Below, one piece after another: positions 1 through 6,898 of a DNA stretch of 33,726 nt. Source of the stretch: Desulfobacterales bacterium (GTDB taxonomy: Bacteria > Desulfobacterota > Desulfobacteria > Desulfobacterales > SpSt-501); assembly GCA_025454255.1 (NCBI GenBank), contig JALOOU010000025.1, positions 1-33,726 on the forward strand, given 5' to 3'. A model generated the notes under the pieces. It searched no databases. It saw only the letters and a program-made list of their open reading frames with translations, and was not told where the DNA came from. A program made the position numbers and the translations under genes. Numbering within the stretch: the first letter of the stretch is position 1; each line of letters opens with the position of its first letter.

Positions 1-1
1 G

Positions 2-1105
2 GCGGCGCTTTTGGAGGTCCTGGACCCGGAGCAGAACTTCGCCTTCAACGACCACTACCTGGACCTGGACTACGATCTGTCCGACGTCATGTTCATCACC
101 ACGGCCAACACCCTGCCCGACATCCCGCTGCCGCTGCAGGACCGCATGGAGATCATCCGGCTGCCGGGCTACACCGAGGTGGAGAAGACCCACATCGCCG
201 AGCAGTTCCTGGTGCCCAAGCAGCTTAAGGCCAACGGCTTGGAGGGCAAAAAGGTCGGCTTCTCGCGCAACGCGATCCTGGCGGTGATCCGCCGCTACAC
301 GCGGGAGGCCGGGGTGCGCAACCTCGAGCGCGAAATCGCCTCGATCTGCCGCAAGCTGGCGCGCGCGGCCGTGAAGGAGAAGGAGAGGAACGAGTTTATC
401 GTCAACGAGAAGTCCATCGCCAAGTACCTGGGCCCCTACCGCTTCCGGCAGGAGCAGGTGGAGCAGGAGGACCAGGTGGGCATGGTGACCGGGCTGGCCT
501 GGACCCCGGTCGGGGGCGAGCTGCTCTTCATCGAGACCCTGCTCATGCCCGGCAAGGGGCAACTCACCGTCACCGGCAAGCTGGGCGACGTGATGCAGGA
601 GTCGGCCCGCGCGGCGTTGAGCTACGTGCGCTCCCGCGCCGAGCACCTGCTGATCGACGACAAGTTCCACCGCAAGTACGACATCCACATCCACATCCCG
701 GAGGGGGCGATCCCCAAGGACGGCCCCTCGGCCGGCATTTCGATGTGCACCTCGCTGGTGTCGGCGCTGACCCGGCACCCGGTCCGGCGCGACCTGGCCA
801 TGACCGGGGAGATCACCCTGCGCGGCCGGGTGCTGCCCATCGGGGGCCTCAAGGAGAAGCTCATCGCCGCCCACCGCGGCGGCGTCAAGCGGGTGATCGT
901 GCCCAAGGAGAACGAGAAGGACATCAAGGACGTGCCCAAGAGCATCACGAGCCAGATGGAGATCACCTTCGTCGAGCACATGGACGAGGTGCTCTCGCAC
1001 GCGCTGATTCTGGCAGAGGGGGAGGCGCTGTTCAAGAAGTTGGACATGCCGCTGACGGTGCCGGCTGCCGCCCCCGGGCCCCGCCAGGATCGGGCCATGA
1101 ATTAG
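2..1105 (+). CDS. lon: ATP-dependent protease Lon, C-terminal part (5' end outside window)
   Basis: Lon is a cytoplasmic AAA+ serine protease that degrades misfolded and regulatory proteins. The reading frame is open from base 2, so the N-terminal substrate-binding domain and the Walker A region lie upstream of the window. What remains is the end of the AAA+ module ([12 protein letters not shown], then the sensor-2 helix around [18 protein letters not shown]) and the full proteolytic domain. The catalytic serine sits in KDGPSAG (codon 728-730). The partner lysine is the second K of GGLKEK (codon 857-859), with the 43-residue spacing known from E. coli Lon (S679/K722). The protein ends in a short Ala/Pro-rich tail and stops at TAG 1103-1105. 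The family assignment is certain. Only the missing start limits the annotation. Confidence 0.97.
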   Translation, partial: AALLEVLDPEQNFAFNDHYLDLDYDLSDVMFITTANTLPDIPLPLQDRMEIIRLPGYTEVEKTHIAEQFLVPKQLKANGLEGKKVGFSRNAILAVIRRYTREAGVRNLEREIASICRKLARAAVKEKERNEFIVNEKSIAKYLGPYRFRQEQVEQEDQVGMVTGLAWTPVGGELLFIETLLMPGKGQLTVTGKLGDVMQESARAALSYVRSRAEHLLIDDKFHRKYDIHIHIPEGAIPKDGPSAGISMCTSLVSALTRHPVRRDLAMTGEITLRGRVLPIGGLKEKLIAAHRGGVKRVIVPKENEKDIKDVPKSITSQMEITFVEHMDEVLSHALILAEGEALFKKLDMPLTVPAAAPGPRQDRAMN

Positions 1106-1113
1106 GGGCCATC

Positions 1114-1139
1114 CATCGCCCGGTGCACCGGAGGCGATG
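1114..1139 (+). terminator. Hairpin just downstream of lon
   Basis: CATCGCC (1114-1120) pairs perfectly with GGCGATG (1133-1139). The enclosed CGGTGCACCG is itself self-complementary, so a compact GC-rich stem can form 8 bases after the lon stop codon. No T tract follows, so this could be a weak or Rho-assisted terminator or an mRNA 3' end stabiliser rather than a classical intrinsic terminator. Confidence 0.35.
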
Positions 1140-1171
1140 CGCCGCCGCAGGCCAAACGGCGCAAATTCAGC

Positions 1172-1200
1172 TTGACAGAATAGAGACAAACTGGTAGCAA
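1172..1200 (+). promoter_or_regulatory. Putative sigma70-type promoter for the tRNA-Val/tRNA-Asp unit
   Basis: A perfect TTGACA (-35) at 1172-1177 is followed after 17 bases by TAGCAA (1195-1200) in an AT-rich stretch. The first tRNA base is at 1226, which leaves a short 5' leader. The -35 match and spacing are seen directly. The weak -10 makes the exact start uncertain. Confidence 0.5.
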
Positions 1201-1225
1201 AAATACTTTACAGCGATTTCGCTGC

Positions 1226-1301
1226 GGGCGGATAGCTCAGCCGGGAGAGCGTCGGCCTTACAAGCCGAAGGTCACAGGTTCGATCCCTGTTCCGCCTACC
1301 A
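1226..1301 (+). tRNA. tRNA-Val (anticodon TAC)
   Basis: A 76-base cloverleaf with encoded CCA. The acceptor stem GGGCGGA pairs with TCCGCCT, with a G·U at 1-72. The D-arm is GCTC/GAGC. The anticodon stem TCGGC/GCCGA encloses loop CTTACAA, with anticodon TAC at 1259-1261. The T-arm is ACAGG/CCTGT with TTCGATC in the loop, followed by discriminator A and CCA. It would read GUA and, by wobble, other Val codons. It lies 98 bases upstream of tRNA-Asp and probably shares its transcript. Confidence 0.95.
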
Positions 1302-1399
1302 GGACCGCCGGGCGGAAAGAGAGCGAGCGGGGCGAAGCGGCAAGCGCCCTCTCAAGGGATAGTCGCCCGGGCGATCGCAGCGGTGAAAACCAGTTTTGC

Positions 1400-1477
1400 G
1401 GGGGCGTAGCTCAGCTTGGTTAGAGCGCCGGCCTGTCACGTCGGAGGTCGCGAGTTCGAGTCTCGTCGTCCCCGCCA
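1400..1477 (+). tRNA. tRNA-Asp (anticodon GTC), 3' half serves as integration site
   Basis: A 78-base cloverleaf including CCA. The acceptor stem is GGGGGCG/CGTCCCC, the anticodon stem CCGGC/GTCGG has loop CTGTCAC, the anticodon GTC is at 1435-1437, the T-arm is GCGAG/CTCGT, and the discriminator is G. Several stem pairs are G·U (5-68, 30-40, 49-65) but all arms fold. Bases 1431-1477, from the anticodon stem to CCA, are repeated exactly at 2442-2488. The present 3' half could therefore have been supplied by an integrated element that rebuilt the gene. Confidence 0.95.
1431..1477 (+). repeat. 47-bp direct repeat, copy 1 (attachment site inside tRNA-Asp)
   Basis: This is the 3' 47 bases of tRNA-Asp, from the anticodon stem through CCA. 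Copy 2 at 2442-2488 is identical base for base. The match ends sharply on both sides (G against T before it, C against T after it). A repeat running from the anticodon region of a tRNA to its 3' end is the classic footprint of tyrosine-recombinase integration. Confidence 0.9.
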
Positions 1478-1483
1478 CATGAT

Positions 1484-1525
1484 ATCAAGGGCTTATGAGG
1501 AATCATAAGCCCTTGATCTATTTTT
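1484..1525 (+). terminator. Intrinsic terminator carried by the mini-element, behind tRNA-Asp
   Basis: A perfect 15-bp inverted repeat (1484-1498 with 1503-1517) has a GGAA tetraloop and is followed by CTATTTTT. It starts six bases after the tRNA CCA. It lies on the element side of the attachment repeat, so the insert brought a replacement for the tRNA's original terminator, which is now at 2496-2531. Confidence 0.85.
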
Positions 1526-1541
1526 ATAAGGCGAGGGGCGA

Positions 1542-1712
1542 ATGAATTTGGCGGGTGCTCGTGTGTCTGAACAGGTACTTGAGGCGGGTATGAAACTTGA
1601 AAGCGGTTGGCGGCTGTGCTACGTTTTCGACATGGAACGAGAACAGGCCATAGCGTTGCTGCAAAAAAAAATCGTAGTCTCATGCGTCGATTCTCAGTCA
1701 GACGCTTTATAA
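1542..1712 (+). CDS. Possible small ORF, 56 codons, unknown
   Basis: An ATG at 1542 is preceded by GAGG about six bases upstream and opens a frame of 56 codons ending at TAA 1710-1712, 30 bases before the antitoxin-like gene. The product has no family I recognise. An internal ATG gives a shorter 40-residue form starting MKLESGWRL. It could be a genuine small element gene, the C-terminal scrap of a deleted gene, or chance. The ribosome site and position favour the first only weakly. Confidence 0.3.
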   Translation: MNLAGARVSEQVLEAGMKLESGWRLCYVFDMEREQAIALLQKKIVVSCVDSQSDAL

Positions 1713-1742
1713 GCAATAGGATCGTGTTCGGGGGTAAATAAC

Positions 1743-1976
1743 ATGGCTCAAAAACAGAGAACAAGTTACGATTCGGAACTGGATGCGCTCGTGGCGGTGG
1801 CAAAGCAGCTGAGCCGATACGAAGACCGCTATCGGATTTCATCTGAGGATTTCTTCCACCGCTTTTCCAGCGGGCAGATGGAAGATACGGTGGAATTCGT
1901 AGAATGGTCCAACGCCTACCGGCACTTTCTCTCGCTGCGGGGGATTATAGAAAAACAGGTCTCCCATGCCGCATGA
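1743..1976 (+). CDS. Antitoxin, TumA-like
   Basis: A 77-residue acidic protein. The central segment (roughly residues 20-60) has SRYEDRYRISSEDFFHRFSS followed by DTVEFVEWSNAYRHF. That resembles the antitoxin partner of TumE-family toxins, in which a 'SERYGMSSEEFYRRF ... EWAALYE' pattern is typical; this is recalled from the family, not searched. A GGGGGT seven bases before the ATG could serve as ribosome site. Its end overlaps the start of the next gene by 11 bases, as expected for translationally coupled antitoxin-toxin pairs with the antitoxin first. The predicted role is neutralising the neighbouring toxin. A separate DNA-binding domain is not evident. Confidence 0.7.
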   Translation: MAQKQRTSYDSELDALVAVAKQLSRYEDRYRISSEDFFHRFSSGQMEDTVEFVEWSNAYRHFLSLRGIIEKQVSHAA

Positions 1977-2361
1977 TGTTCTTCTCGCCTACCTCAAAGA
2001 AGTCGAAAAAGCGACAGGCGATCTGAGAGACGCCTACGTGGAACTATACGAAGAGGAGTTTTTAGGCAACGAACGGGTGAATCTTAGAATTCGAGTGAGG
2101 TTCTACAACGGCTGCCTTTTACAGTTGAATGAGGCGGTTATTTTCCAAGCCAAGATAGAGCATCTGGGATATCGGTACCATTTCCAGGATAAGAACAGCG
2201 ATCTGATTTTTCGATACGATAATACGCCTCATTTTCCGGAGTTGCCCAATTTCCCGCACCACAGACACAACCCGGCCGGCACCGAACCATCCACGTCTCC
2301 CTCGATTTTGGCGGCCATAGCAGAAGCGGCTGAGCTTTGCAAAAACTACGAACGCACCTAA
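1966..2361 (+). CDS. Toxin, TumE-like (DUF6516 family)
   Basis: A 131-residue protein with the features of the TumE/DUF6516 toxin family: an early strand pair (RIRVRFYNGCLLQLNEAVIF), then LGYRYHFQD, LIFRYDNTPHFPELPNFPHH and a His-containing end of the core. The paired aromatic and His/Asp residues in this stretch are the family's most conserved part. A Ser/Pro linker and a C-terminal Ala-rich helix follow. The biochemical target is not something the sequence reveals. It overlaps the antitoxin gene by 11 bases. It is the last gene before the distal attachment repeat, so the pair is the only recognisable cargo of the element. Confidence 0.75.
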   Translation: MPHDVLLAYLKEVEKATGDLRDAYVELYEEEFLGNERVNLRIRVRFYNGCLLQLNEAVIFQAKIEHLGYRYHFQDKNSDLIFRYDNTPHFPELPNFPHHRHNPAGTEPSTSPSILAAIAEAAELCKNYERT

Positions 2362-2441
2362 GGTGAAAACCTGACGGCTTTTTAGACGGCTTTCGATGGA
2401 TGAAAATGGTTGAACGTGCTGGTGGAATGCGCTTTGGGGCT

Positions 2442-2488
2442 GCCTGTCACGTCGGAGGTCGCGAGTTCGAGTCTCGTCGTCCCCGCCA
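2442..2488 (+). repeat. 47-bp direct repeat, copy 2 (distal attachment site)
   Basis: An exact copy of tRNA-Asp bases from anticodon stem to CCA (1431-1477). The 5' half of a tRNA is absent upstream: the sequence before it does not form acceptor or D arms. This is the displaced end of the original tRNA gene, not a second functional tRNA. The original terminator follows it directly. Confidence 0.9.
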
Positions 2489-2495
2489 TTATAAT

Positions 2496-2531
2496 GGAAA
2501 ACCGGATGGCAGCAGCGCCATCCGGTTTTCC
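2496..2531 (+). terminator. Original tRNA-Asp terminator, displaced by the insert
   Basis: A perfect 15-bp stem (2496-2510 with 2517-2531) has a six-base loop. Its arms end in AAAA and TTTT, so it could act in both directions. It lies seven bases after the distal tRNA fragment, the position expected for the pre-integration terminator of tRNA-Asp. Today it insulates the following PPDK-like gene from the toxin-antitoxin unit. Confidence 0.8.
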
Positions 2532-2598
2532 CGTCTCCGCCGCCTAAATGCCCGCGGGCTCTTCGGCGGTCGCGCAGGCCGTCCATCTGCCCCCATCC

Positions 2599-2627
2599 TT
2601 GTCAATCCATTCTAAGTCTGATACGCT
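2599..2627 (+). promoter_or_regulatory. Putative promoter of the PPDK-like/GAPDH-like pair
   Basis: TTGTCA (2599-2604) lies 17 bases before TACGCT (2622-2627), about 30 bases upstream of the ATG at 2657 and after a strong terminator. Spacing and -35 are good and the -10 is moderate. No strong Shine-Dalgarno motif is visible before 2657. Confidence 0.4.
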
Positions 2628-2656
2628 GAAACTCATTCCAGCGGCCAGATCCCACC

Positions 2657-5600
2657 ATGGACACACAGGCCAAACCGAAATCGAAAGCCCTCGAAGTCAA
2701 CCTGGCGGATTACCACGTCGACGTGGAGGTGGACCCGCGCTACGGCGTCCTGCAGGAGGTCATGAGCCGCTATTTCGGGCTGATGGAGGGCCTCAACACC
2801 TTCCTGCGGGAGCTCTCCCACCCCTACATGAACTGCCGCTTCGTGGTCGCCGAGGCCCGCAAATACTCCTTGGACTATTTTCACCTGTTCCGGGAGCACC
2901 CGCGGGGGCCGGAGGCGGCCCGGGTGATGCTGGGGATTCTGCTGCATGCCGTGAGCGCCGCCAAGTCCAAGGAGGTCCAATCCGACGGCATCGACGGGGT
3001 TCTGCTATACGTCCACAAGATCATCACCGATGCCGGGGAAGGATTCGGCCGCTTTCGGGAGGTGGTCGTCGAGGCGTTCGCGCAGCTGGCAGAGCTGCCG
3101 GCCGAGGCGTTCCAATGGCTGGTGCGCAGCTACTACCCGCTCAAGCGGACGGCGGCCGAGTTCCTCGCGCGGGACCCATCGGGGGCCGAGGACCTTGACG
3201 CCGTCAACCGGCTTATGACGGCCACCCTGGAGCGGACCTACCACTACTGGCTGAGCGAGCGCGACCCGGGGGAGAGGTTCGGCCGGGAAGCGGCGGAGGC
3301 TTGCCTGTCGGACTGCGACGCGCTGCTCTTCCAGGCCGTCTCCCACGATCGGATCAGGTCCTGGCTCAGTGCGCTTACCGGCATCCGGCAGGAGCTCCCG
3401 TCCGGGTCCCGGGCCGCCGCCGAAAGGCTTGCCGCGCTCCCCGACTTCAGGCATTTCACCGAAGCCTACCGGTCGCTGCCGCAGGCGCTGATGCAATCCG
3501 GGGGCGAGGGCGGCCGCGGGCATCATCTCAAGCTGATCATGCTTTTTCACATCATGAGCGTCTCCGGGCTGGACGTCCTCCACGAAGAGACCCTGCGCGA
3601 AATCAACCAGACCCTGACCTGGATCATCGTCAACGAAAACTACCGCAACATCGAAAAGCTGATCCGCAAGACCTTTGCCATCCTCAAGCAGCAGTCCCAC
3701 GCCTATCCGGCGACGGCCCTCAACTGTGCGCTGAACATGGGCAAAGGGGTGCATGCGACCGACGACATCGACCTGGTCAATTTTTTCATCGACCGCCTCA
3801 TCGATTTCGGCTTCGAGGCCCCGATGGTCAAGGGCATCGACGACCAGTGGCAGATCCAGGTCAATCCGGCCCATGTGCTCAACATCCGCACCTGGCTGGA
3901 TCTGATCAAGCTCAACCCGAAGCGCTCGATCCGCCTGCTGTCGGCGCTGGTCATCCACTTGTCCCTGAGCGGCGTGCTGATCCGCGACATCGACCTGTTC
4001 CCCCGGGACGTGACGGCCCTGCTCAACGCCCCGGTCGGGCCGGTCTACAACCTGGTCAAGCAATTGTGCCGGCTGCTGCCGGTGTTCTACAACGACATCG
4101 GCGCGGAAGGCCGGCTGCGCGACGTCTCCACCCGCCTGGACGAGATGTCCCAGCGCCGGGACCTGCTGGTCCATTTCCTGCGCAAACAGAGCCATGTCGA
4201 AAGCAGCAACCAGATCATCGGCTTCGCCGAGGCGGTCTTCCAGTTCTGGAAAACACGCGAGAAAAGCCTGCTGGAAAAGTATCTCCCGCCGGCCATTTTC
4301 GAAAAAATCGACTCGCGCGGCCCCTACGTCGACGGGCTGCACCGCATCCTGCAGGGGTTCGTGCGCAAGGGGCTGCGCGTCCCGGATGATTTCCTCAAGG
4401 TGGATTCAAACGGTCTCCGGCCGCTGCTGGGCTATGTCCCGGGGGCATCCGATGCGGACCTGGAACGGGTGGCGCTGGCCATCGAATTCTACAAGCTGCT
4501 GTGCCAGAAATACCATTTCAGCTTCGCGGACATCGAGCACTACCTGGCGCAGATCCGCCCGGAGGGCCTGCCGGAGCTCGGGCGGCTCGAAGCGGCCCTG
4601 GCCGAGCCGAACCTGAAGCGCCGTCTGGGGCTGCTGCTGGACTACCTGGAAATTCTGAAGGCGACCATTACCGCCGCGACGGTGTTCGAGATCCGGGAGG
4701 ACATCTACCAGAAGCGCCATATCACGATCGACATCCCGTCGATGTACGGCAGCTACCACGAAATGAAATTCGACTGCCTGGGCCTGTCGCTGCGGGTGGA
4801 GGCGCTGGTCAATGTGCTTTTCGAGAACCTGGTGCACGACATCGATCTCAGCCTGATCACCAAGGCCACCTTCTTTCAGGTGTTCGACCTGCTGACGCTT
4901 TTCGGCCGAGCCCTGAAACTGGACGGCATGGCCTCGGCGGAGTACGAGCGCCAGCTGGAGTTTCTATCCGACTCGCTCGTGATCCGGGGCTTCACGCTCA
5001 CCCAGTACGTGGACATTTTCAAGGGCTTCGTTCAAGCCGTCCGCAACGTGATCAACGATTGCTTCCACAACGTGCACGGCGCCAACCTGAACCGGATCCT
5101 GGCGCAGCTACCGCTGGAGGCCCTGCTGCCGAAATACCTGCCGGGGGATCCGGTGGAGGACCGCGAACGGCTTCAGCACCGGGCGTCGGAGATTTTCTTC
5201 CGGGACCAGATCGCCGTCTGCCTGGGGCTCCGGCAGCTCGATCTGTTTCTGGGCCGAATCCTGAGCACCCTCTTCCAGCAGGCCGAGCGGCTGCCCAAAG
5301 AGAACATGCACCAGCTGCTGCTCTACGACGCGCACTTCGCGATGGTGGACATCGACCGGCGCCCGCGGCCGGCGCCCGGGGTCGTCCTGCTGGGGACCAA
5401 GGGGGTCAACCTGGTGCGGTTGAGCGCTCTGGGGTTCCGCGTGCCGCCCGGGTTCATCATCACCACGGAGGTTTTCCGCTGTAGGCAGGTGATCGAAAAC
5501 TACCCGCCGGCGCAGCGGCACTTCACCGACCAGATCAACCATCACCTGGCGCGCCTGGAGGCGGCCAGCGGCAAAACATTCGGCGACCCGGCCAACCCGC

Positions 5601-6850
5601 TGCTGATATCGGTCCGCAGCGGATCCTCGATTTCCCAGCCGGGCATGATGGACACGCTGTTGAACGTGGGCAACAACGAGGAGATCACGGCCGGGATGGC
5701 CGCGCGCTCGCAGAACCCATGGTTCGCCTGGGACAACTACCGGCGCTTCCTGCAGAGCTACGGCATGCTGCACGAGCTCACGCGGGACGACTTCGACGCC
5801 CTTATCGCCGAGCACAAGCGCAGGCTGGGGCTGCCCCTCAAGCGGCTCTTCAGCGGCGAGCAGATGCGGCAGGTGGCGCTCGACTACAAGCGCATGATCC
5901 AGGATGCCGGCATCCGGATCGTCGATGCCCCCCACGACCAGCTCTACCTCGCCATCCGCACCGTGATCGCCTCCTGGGAGTCCCCCAAGGCGCAGGCCTA
6001 TCGGCGCATCATGGGCATATCCGATGACTGGGGCACGGCGGTCGCGATCCAGGCCATGGTCTACGGCAACCTTTCGCCGCAGTCCGGCACCGGGGTGATC
6101 TTCACGCACAACCCCCGCTGGTCCGGGGAGGTGCTGCGCCTGTGGGGCGATTTCACCACCGCCAACCAGGGGGAGGATGTGGTGTCCGGCCTGGTGCGCA
6201 CCATGCCCATCTCGGTCTTCCAGCAGGACGTCGAGCTGCGCGACACCGACGTCACCCTGGAAACGCATTTTCCAGAGATCTACCGCGCGCTGATGGACTC
6301 GGCCCGCCTGCTGATCGACGAGCACGGCTGGAGCCCGCAGGAGATCGAGTTCACCTTCGAAAGCCCGCAGGCCGGGGACCTGTATCTGCTGCAGACCCGG
6401 GACATGGCCATGCGGGAGAGCAAGACGGTGCTGAAATTCGATTTCACGAACCCTCCGCGCGACCGGCTGCTCGGCCACGGCATCGGGGTCAGCGGCGGCG
6501 CCCTGAGCGGGCGGCTCGTCTTCAGCCTGGAGGAGATCGCGGCCTGGCGGCTGCGTGAACCGGAATGCCGGCTGATTCTGGCGCGGGCCGACACGGTGCC
6601 CGACGACATCCGGGAAATCCACGCGGCCGACGGGCTGCTGACGGAGCGGGGCGGGCTGACCTCCCACGCGGCGGTGGTGGCTCACCGCCTGGGCAAGACC
6701 TGTGTGGTCGGCTGCGGGGACATGGTCTGCCACGAAAAAGAGAAGCGCTGCGTCTTCACCACCAGCGTGCTGCACTCCGGGGACCTCGTCAGCATCGACG
6801 GCCATGAGGGGTCGGTCTACCGGGGCCTGATTCCGGTGGCGGAATCGTAG
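2657..6850 (+). CDS. PEP/pyruvate-binding protein, PPDK-like, with a long unknown N-terminal region
   Basis: 1,397 residues. The C-terminal third is related to pyruvate phosphate dikinase and PEP synthase. The ATP-grasp domain starts near residue 905 (LLGTKGVNLVRLSALGFRVP) and has SVRSGSSISQPGMMDT near residue 987. The phosphohistidine swivel domain at the end has GGLTSHAAVVAHRLGK with the catalytic His at about residue 1337. The chain stops some 60 residues later, so the C-terminal PEP/pyruvate barrel of true PPDK is absent. The first ~900 residues are mostly helical-looking and match no family I recognise. It may transfer phosphate through its histidine to a different acceptor or act as a regulatory enzyme. 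Whether it makes PEP is doubtful. It is followed 48 bp later by a GAPDH-like gene, suggesting a central carbon role. Confidence 0.8.
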   Translation: MDTQAKPKSKALEVNLADYHVDVEVDPRYGVLQEVMSRYFGLMEGLNTFLRELSHPYMNCRFVVAEARKYSLDYFHLFREHPRGPEAARVMLGILLHAVSAAKSKEVQSDGIDGVLLYVHKIITDAGEGFGRFREVVVEAFAQLAELPAEAFQWLVRSYYPLKRTAAEFLARDPSGAEDLDAVNRLMTATLERTYHYWLSERDPGERFGREAAEACLSDCDALLFQAVSHDRIRSWLSALTGIRQELPSGSRAAAERLAALPDFRHFTEAYRSLPQALMQSGGEGGRGHHLKLIMLFHIMSVSGLDVLHEETLREINQTLTWIIVNENYRNIEKLIRKTFAILKQQSHAYPATALNCALNMGKGVHATDDIDLVNFFIDRLIDFGFEAPMVKGIDDQWQIQVNPAHVLNIRTWLDLIKLNPKRSIRLLSALVIHLSLSGVLIRDIDLFPRDVTALLNAPVGPVYNLVKQLCRLLPVFYNDIGAEGRLRDVSTRLDEMSQRRDLLVHFLRKQSHVESSNQIIGFAEAVFQFWKTREKSLLEKYLPPAIFEKIDSRGPYVDGLHRILQGFVRKGLRVPDDFLKVDSNGLRPLLGYVPGASDADLERVALAIEFYKLLCQKYHFSFADIEHYLAQIRPEGLPELGRLEAALAEPNLKRRLGLLLDYLEILKATITAATVFEIREDIYQKRHITIDIPSMYGSYHEMKFDCLGLSLRVEALVNVLFENLVHDIDLSLITKATFFQVFDLLTLFGRALKLDGMASAEYERQLEFLSDSLVIRGFTLTQYVDIFKGFVQAVRNVINDCFHNVHGANLNRILAQLPLEALLPKYLPGDPVEDRERLQHRASEIFFRDQIAVCLGLRQLDLFLGRILSTLFQQAERLPKENMHQLLLYDAHFAMVDIDRRPRPAPGVVLLGTKGVNLVRLSALGFRVPPGFIITTEVFRCRQVIENYPPAQRHFTDQINHHLARLEAASGKTFGDPANPLLISVRSGSSISQPGMMDTLLNVGNNEEITAGMAARSQNPWFAWDNYRRFLQSYGMLHELTRDDFDALIAEHKRRLGLPLKRLFSGEQMRQVALDYKRMIQDAGIRIVDAPHDQLYLAIRTVIASWESPKAQAYRRIMGISDDWGTAVAIQAMVYGNLSPQSGTGVIFTHNPRWSGEVLRLWGDFTTANQGEDVVSGLVRTMPISVFQQDVELRDTDVTLETHFPEIYRALMDSARLLIDEHGWSPQEIEFTFESPQAGDLYLLQTRDMAMRESKTVLKFDFTNPPRDRLLGHGIGVSGGALSGRLVFSLEEIAAWRLREPECRLILARADTVPDDIREIHAADGLLTERGGLTSHAAVVAHRLGKTCVVGCGDMVCHEKEKRCVFTTSVLHSGDLVSIDGHEGSVYRGLIPVAES

Positions 6851-6898
6851 TGCCGCGCCCATGGCGGCAGCGGGAACGACAGAAAAGGAGGCCATCGT

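Larger units (their letters stand above)
1431..2441. mobile_element. 1,011-bp integrase-less tRNA-Asp mini-element
   Basis: The DNA between the two identical 47-bp tRNA-Asp repeats makes a unit of 1,011 bp. Its base composition is near half GC, visibly lower than the flanks. It contains a terminator right behind the tRNA, a possible 56-codon ORF, and a TumA/TumE-type toxin-antitoxin pair. No integrase, excisionase or transposase is encoded. It is therefore either a deletion remnant of a larger island or a minimal element mobilised in trans. Boundaries can equally be given as 1478-2488, because the crossover could lie anywhere in the repeat. Confidence 0.75.

Noticed and set aside
2442..2488. 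A second tRNA-Asp gene
   Set aside because: Only the anticodon-to-CCA part is present. The bases upstream form no acceptor or D arm, so it is an attachment-site duplicate.
3005..4342. A 445-codon open frame on the minus strand
   Set aside because: It is antisense to the PPDK-like gene, where GC-rich codons remove stops from the opposite strand. It has no recognisable domain or ribosome site.
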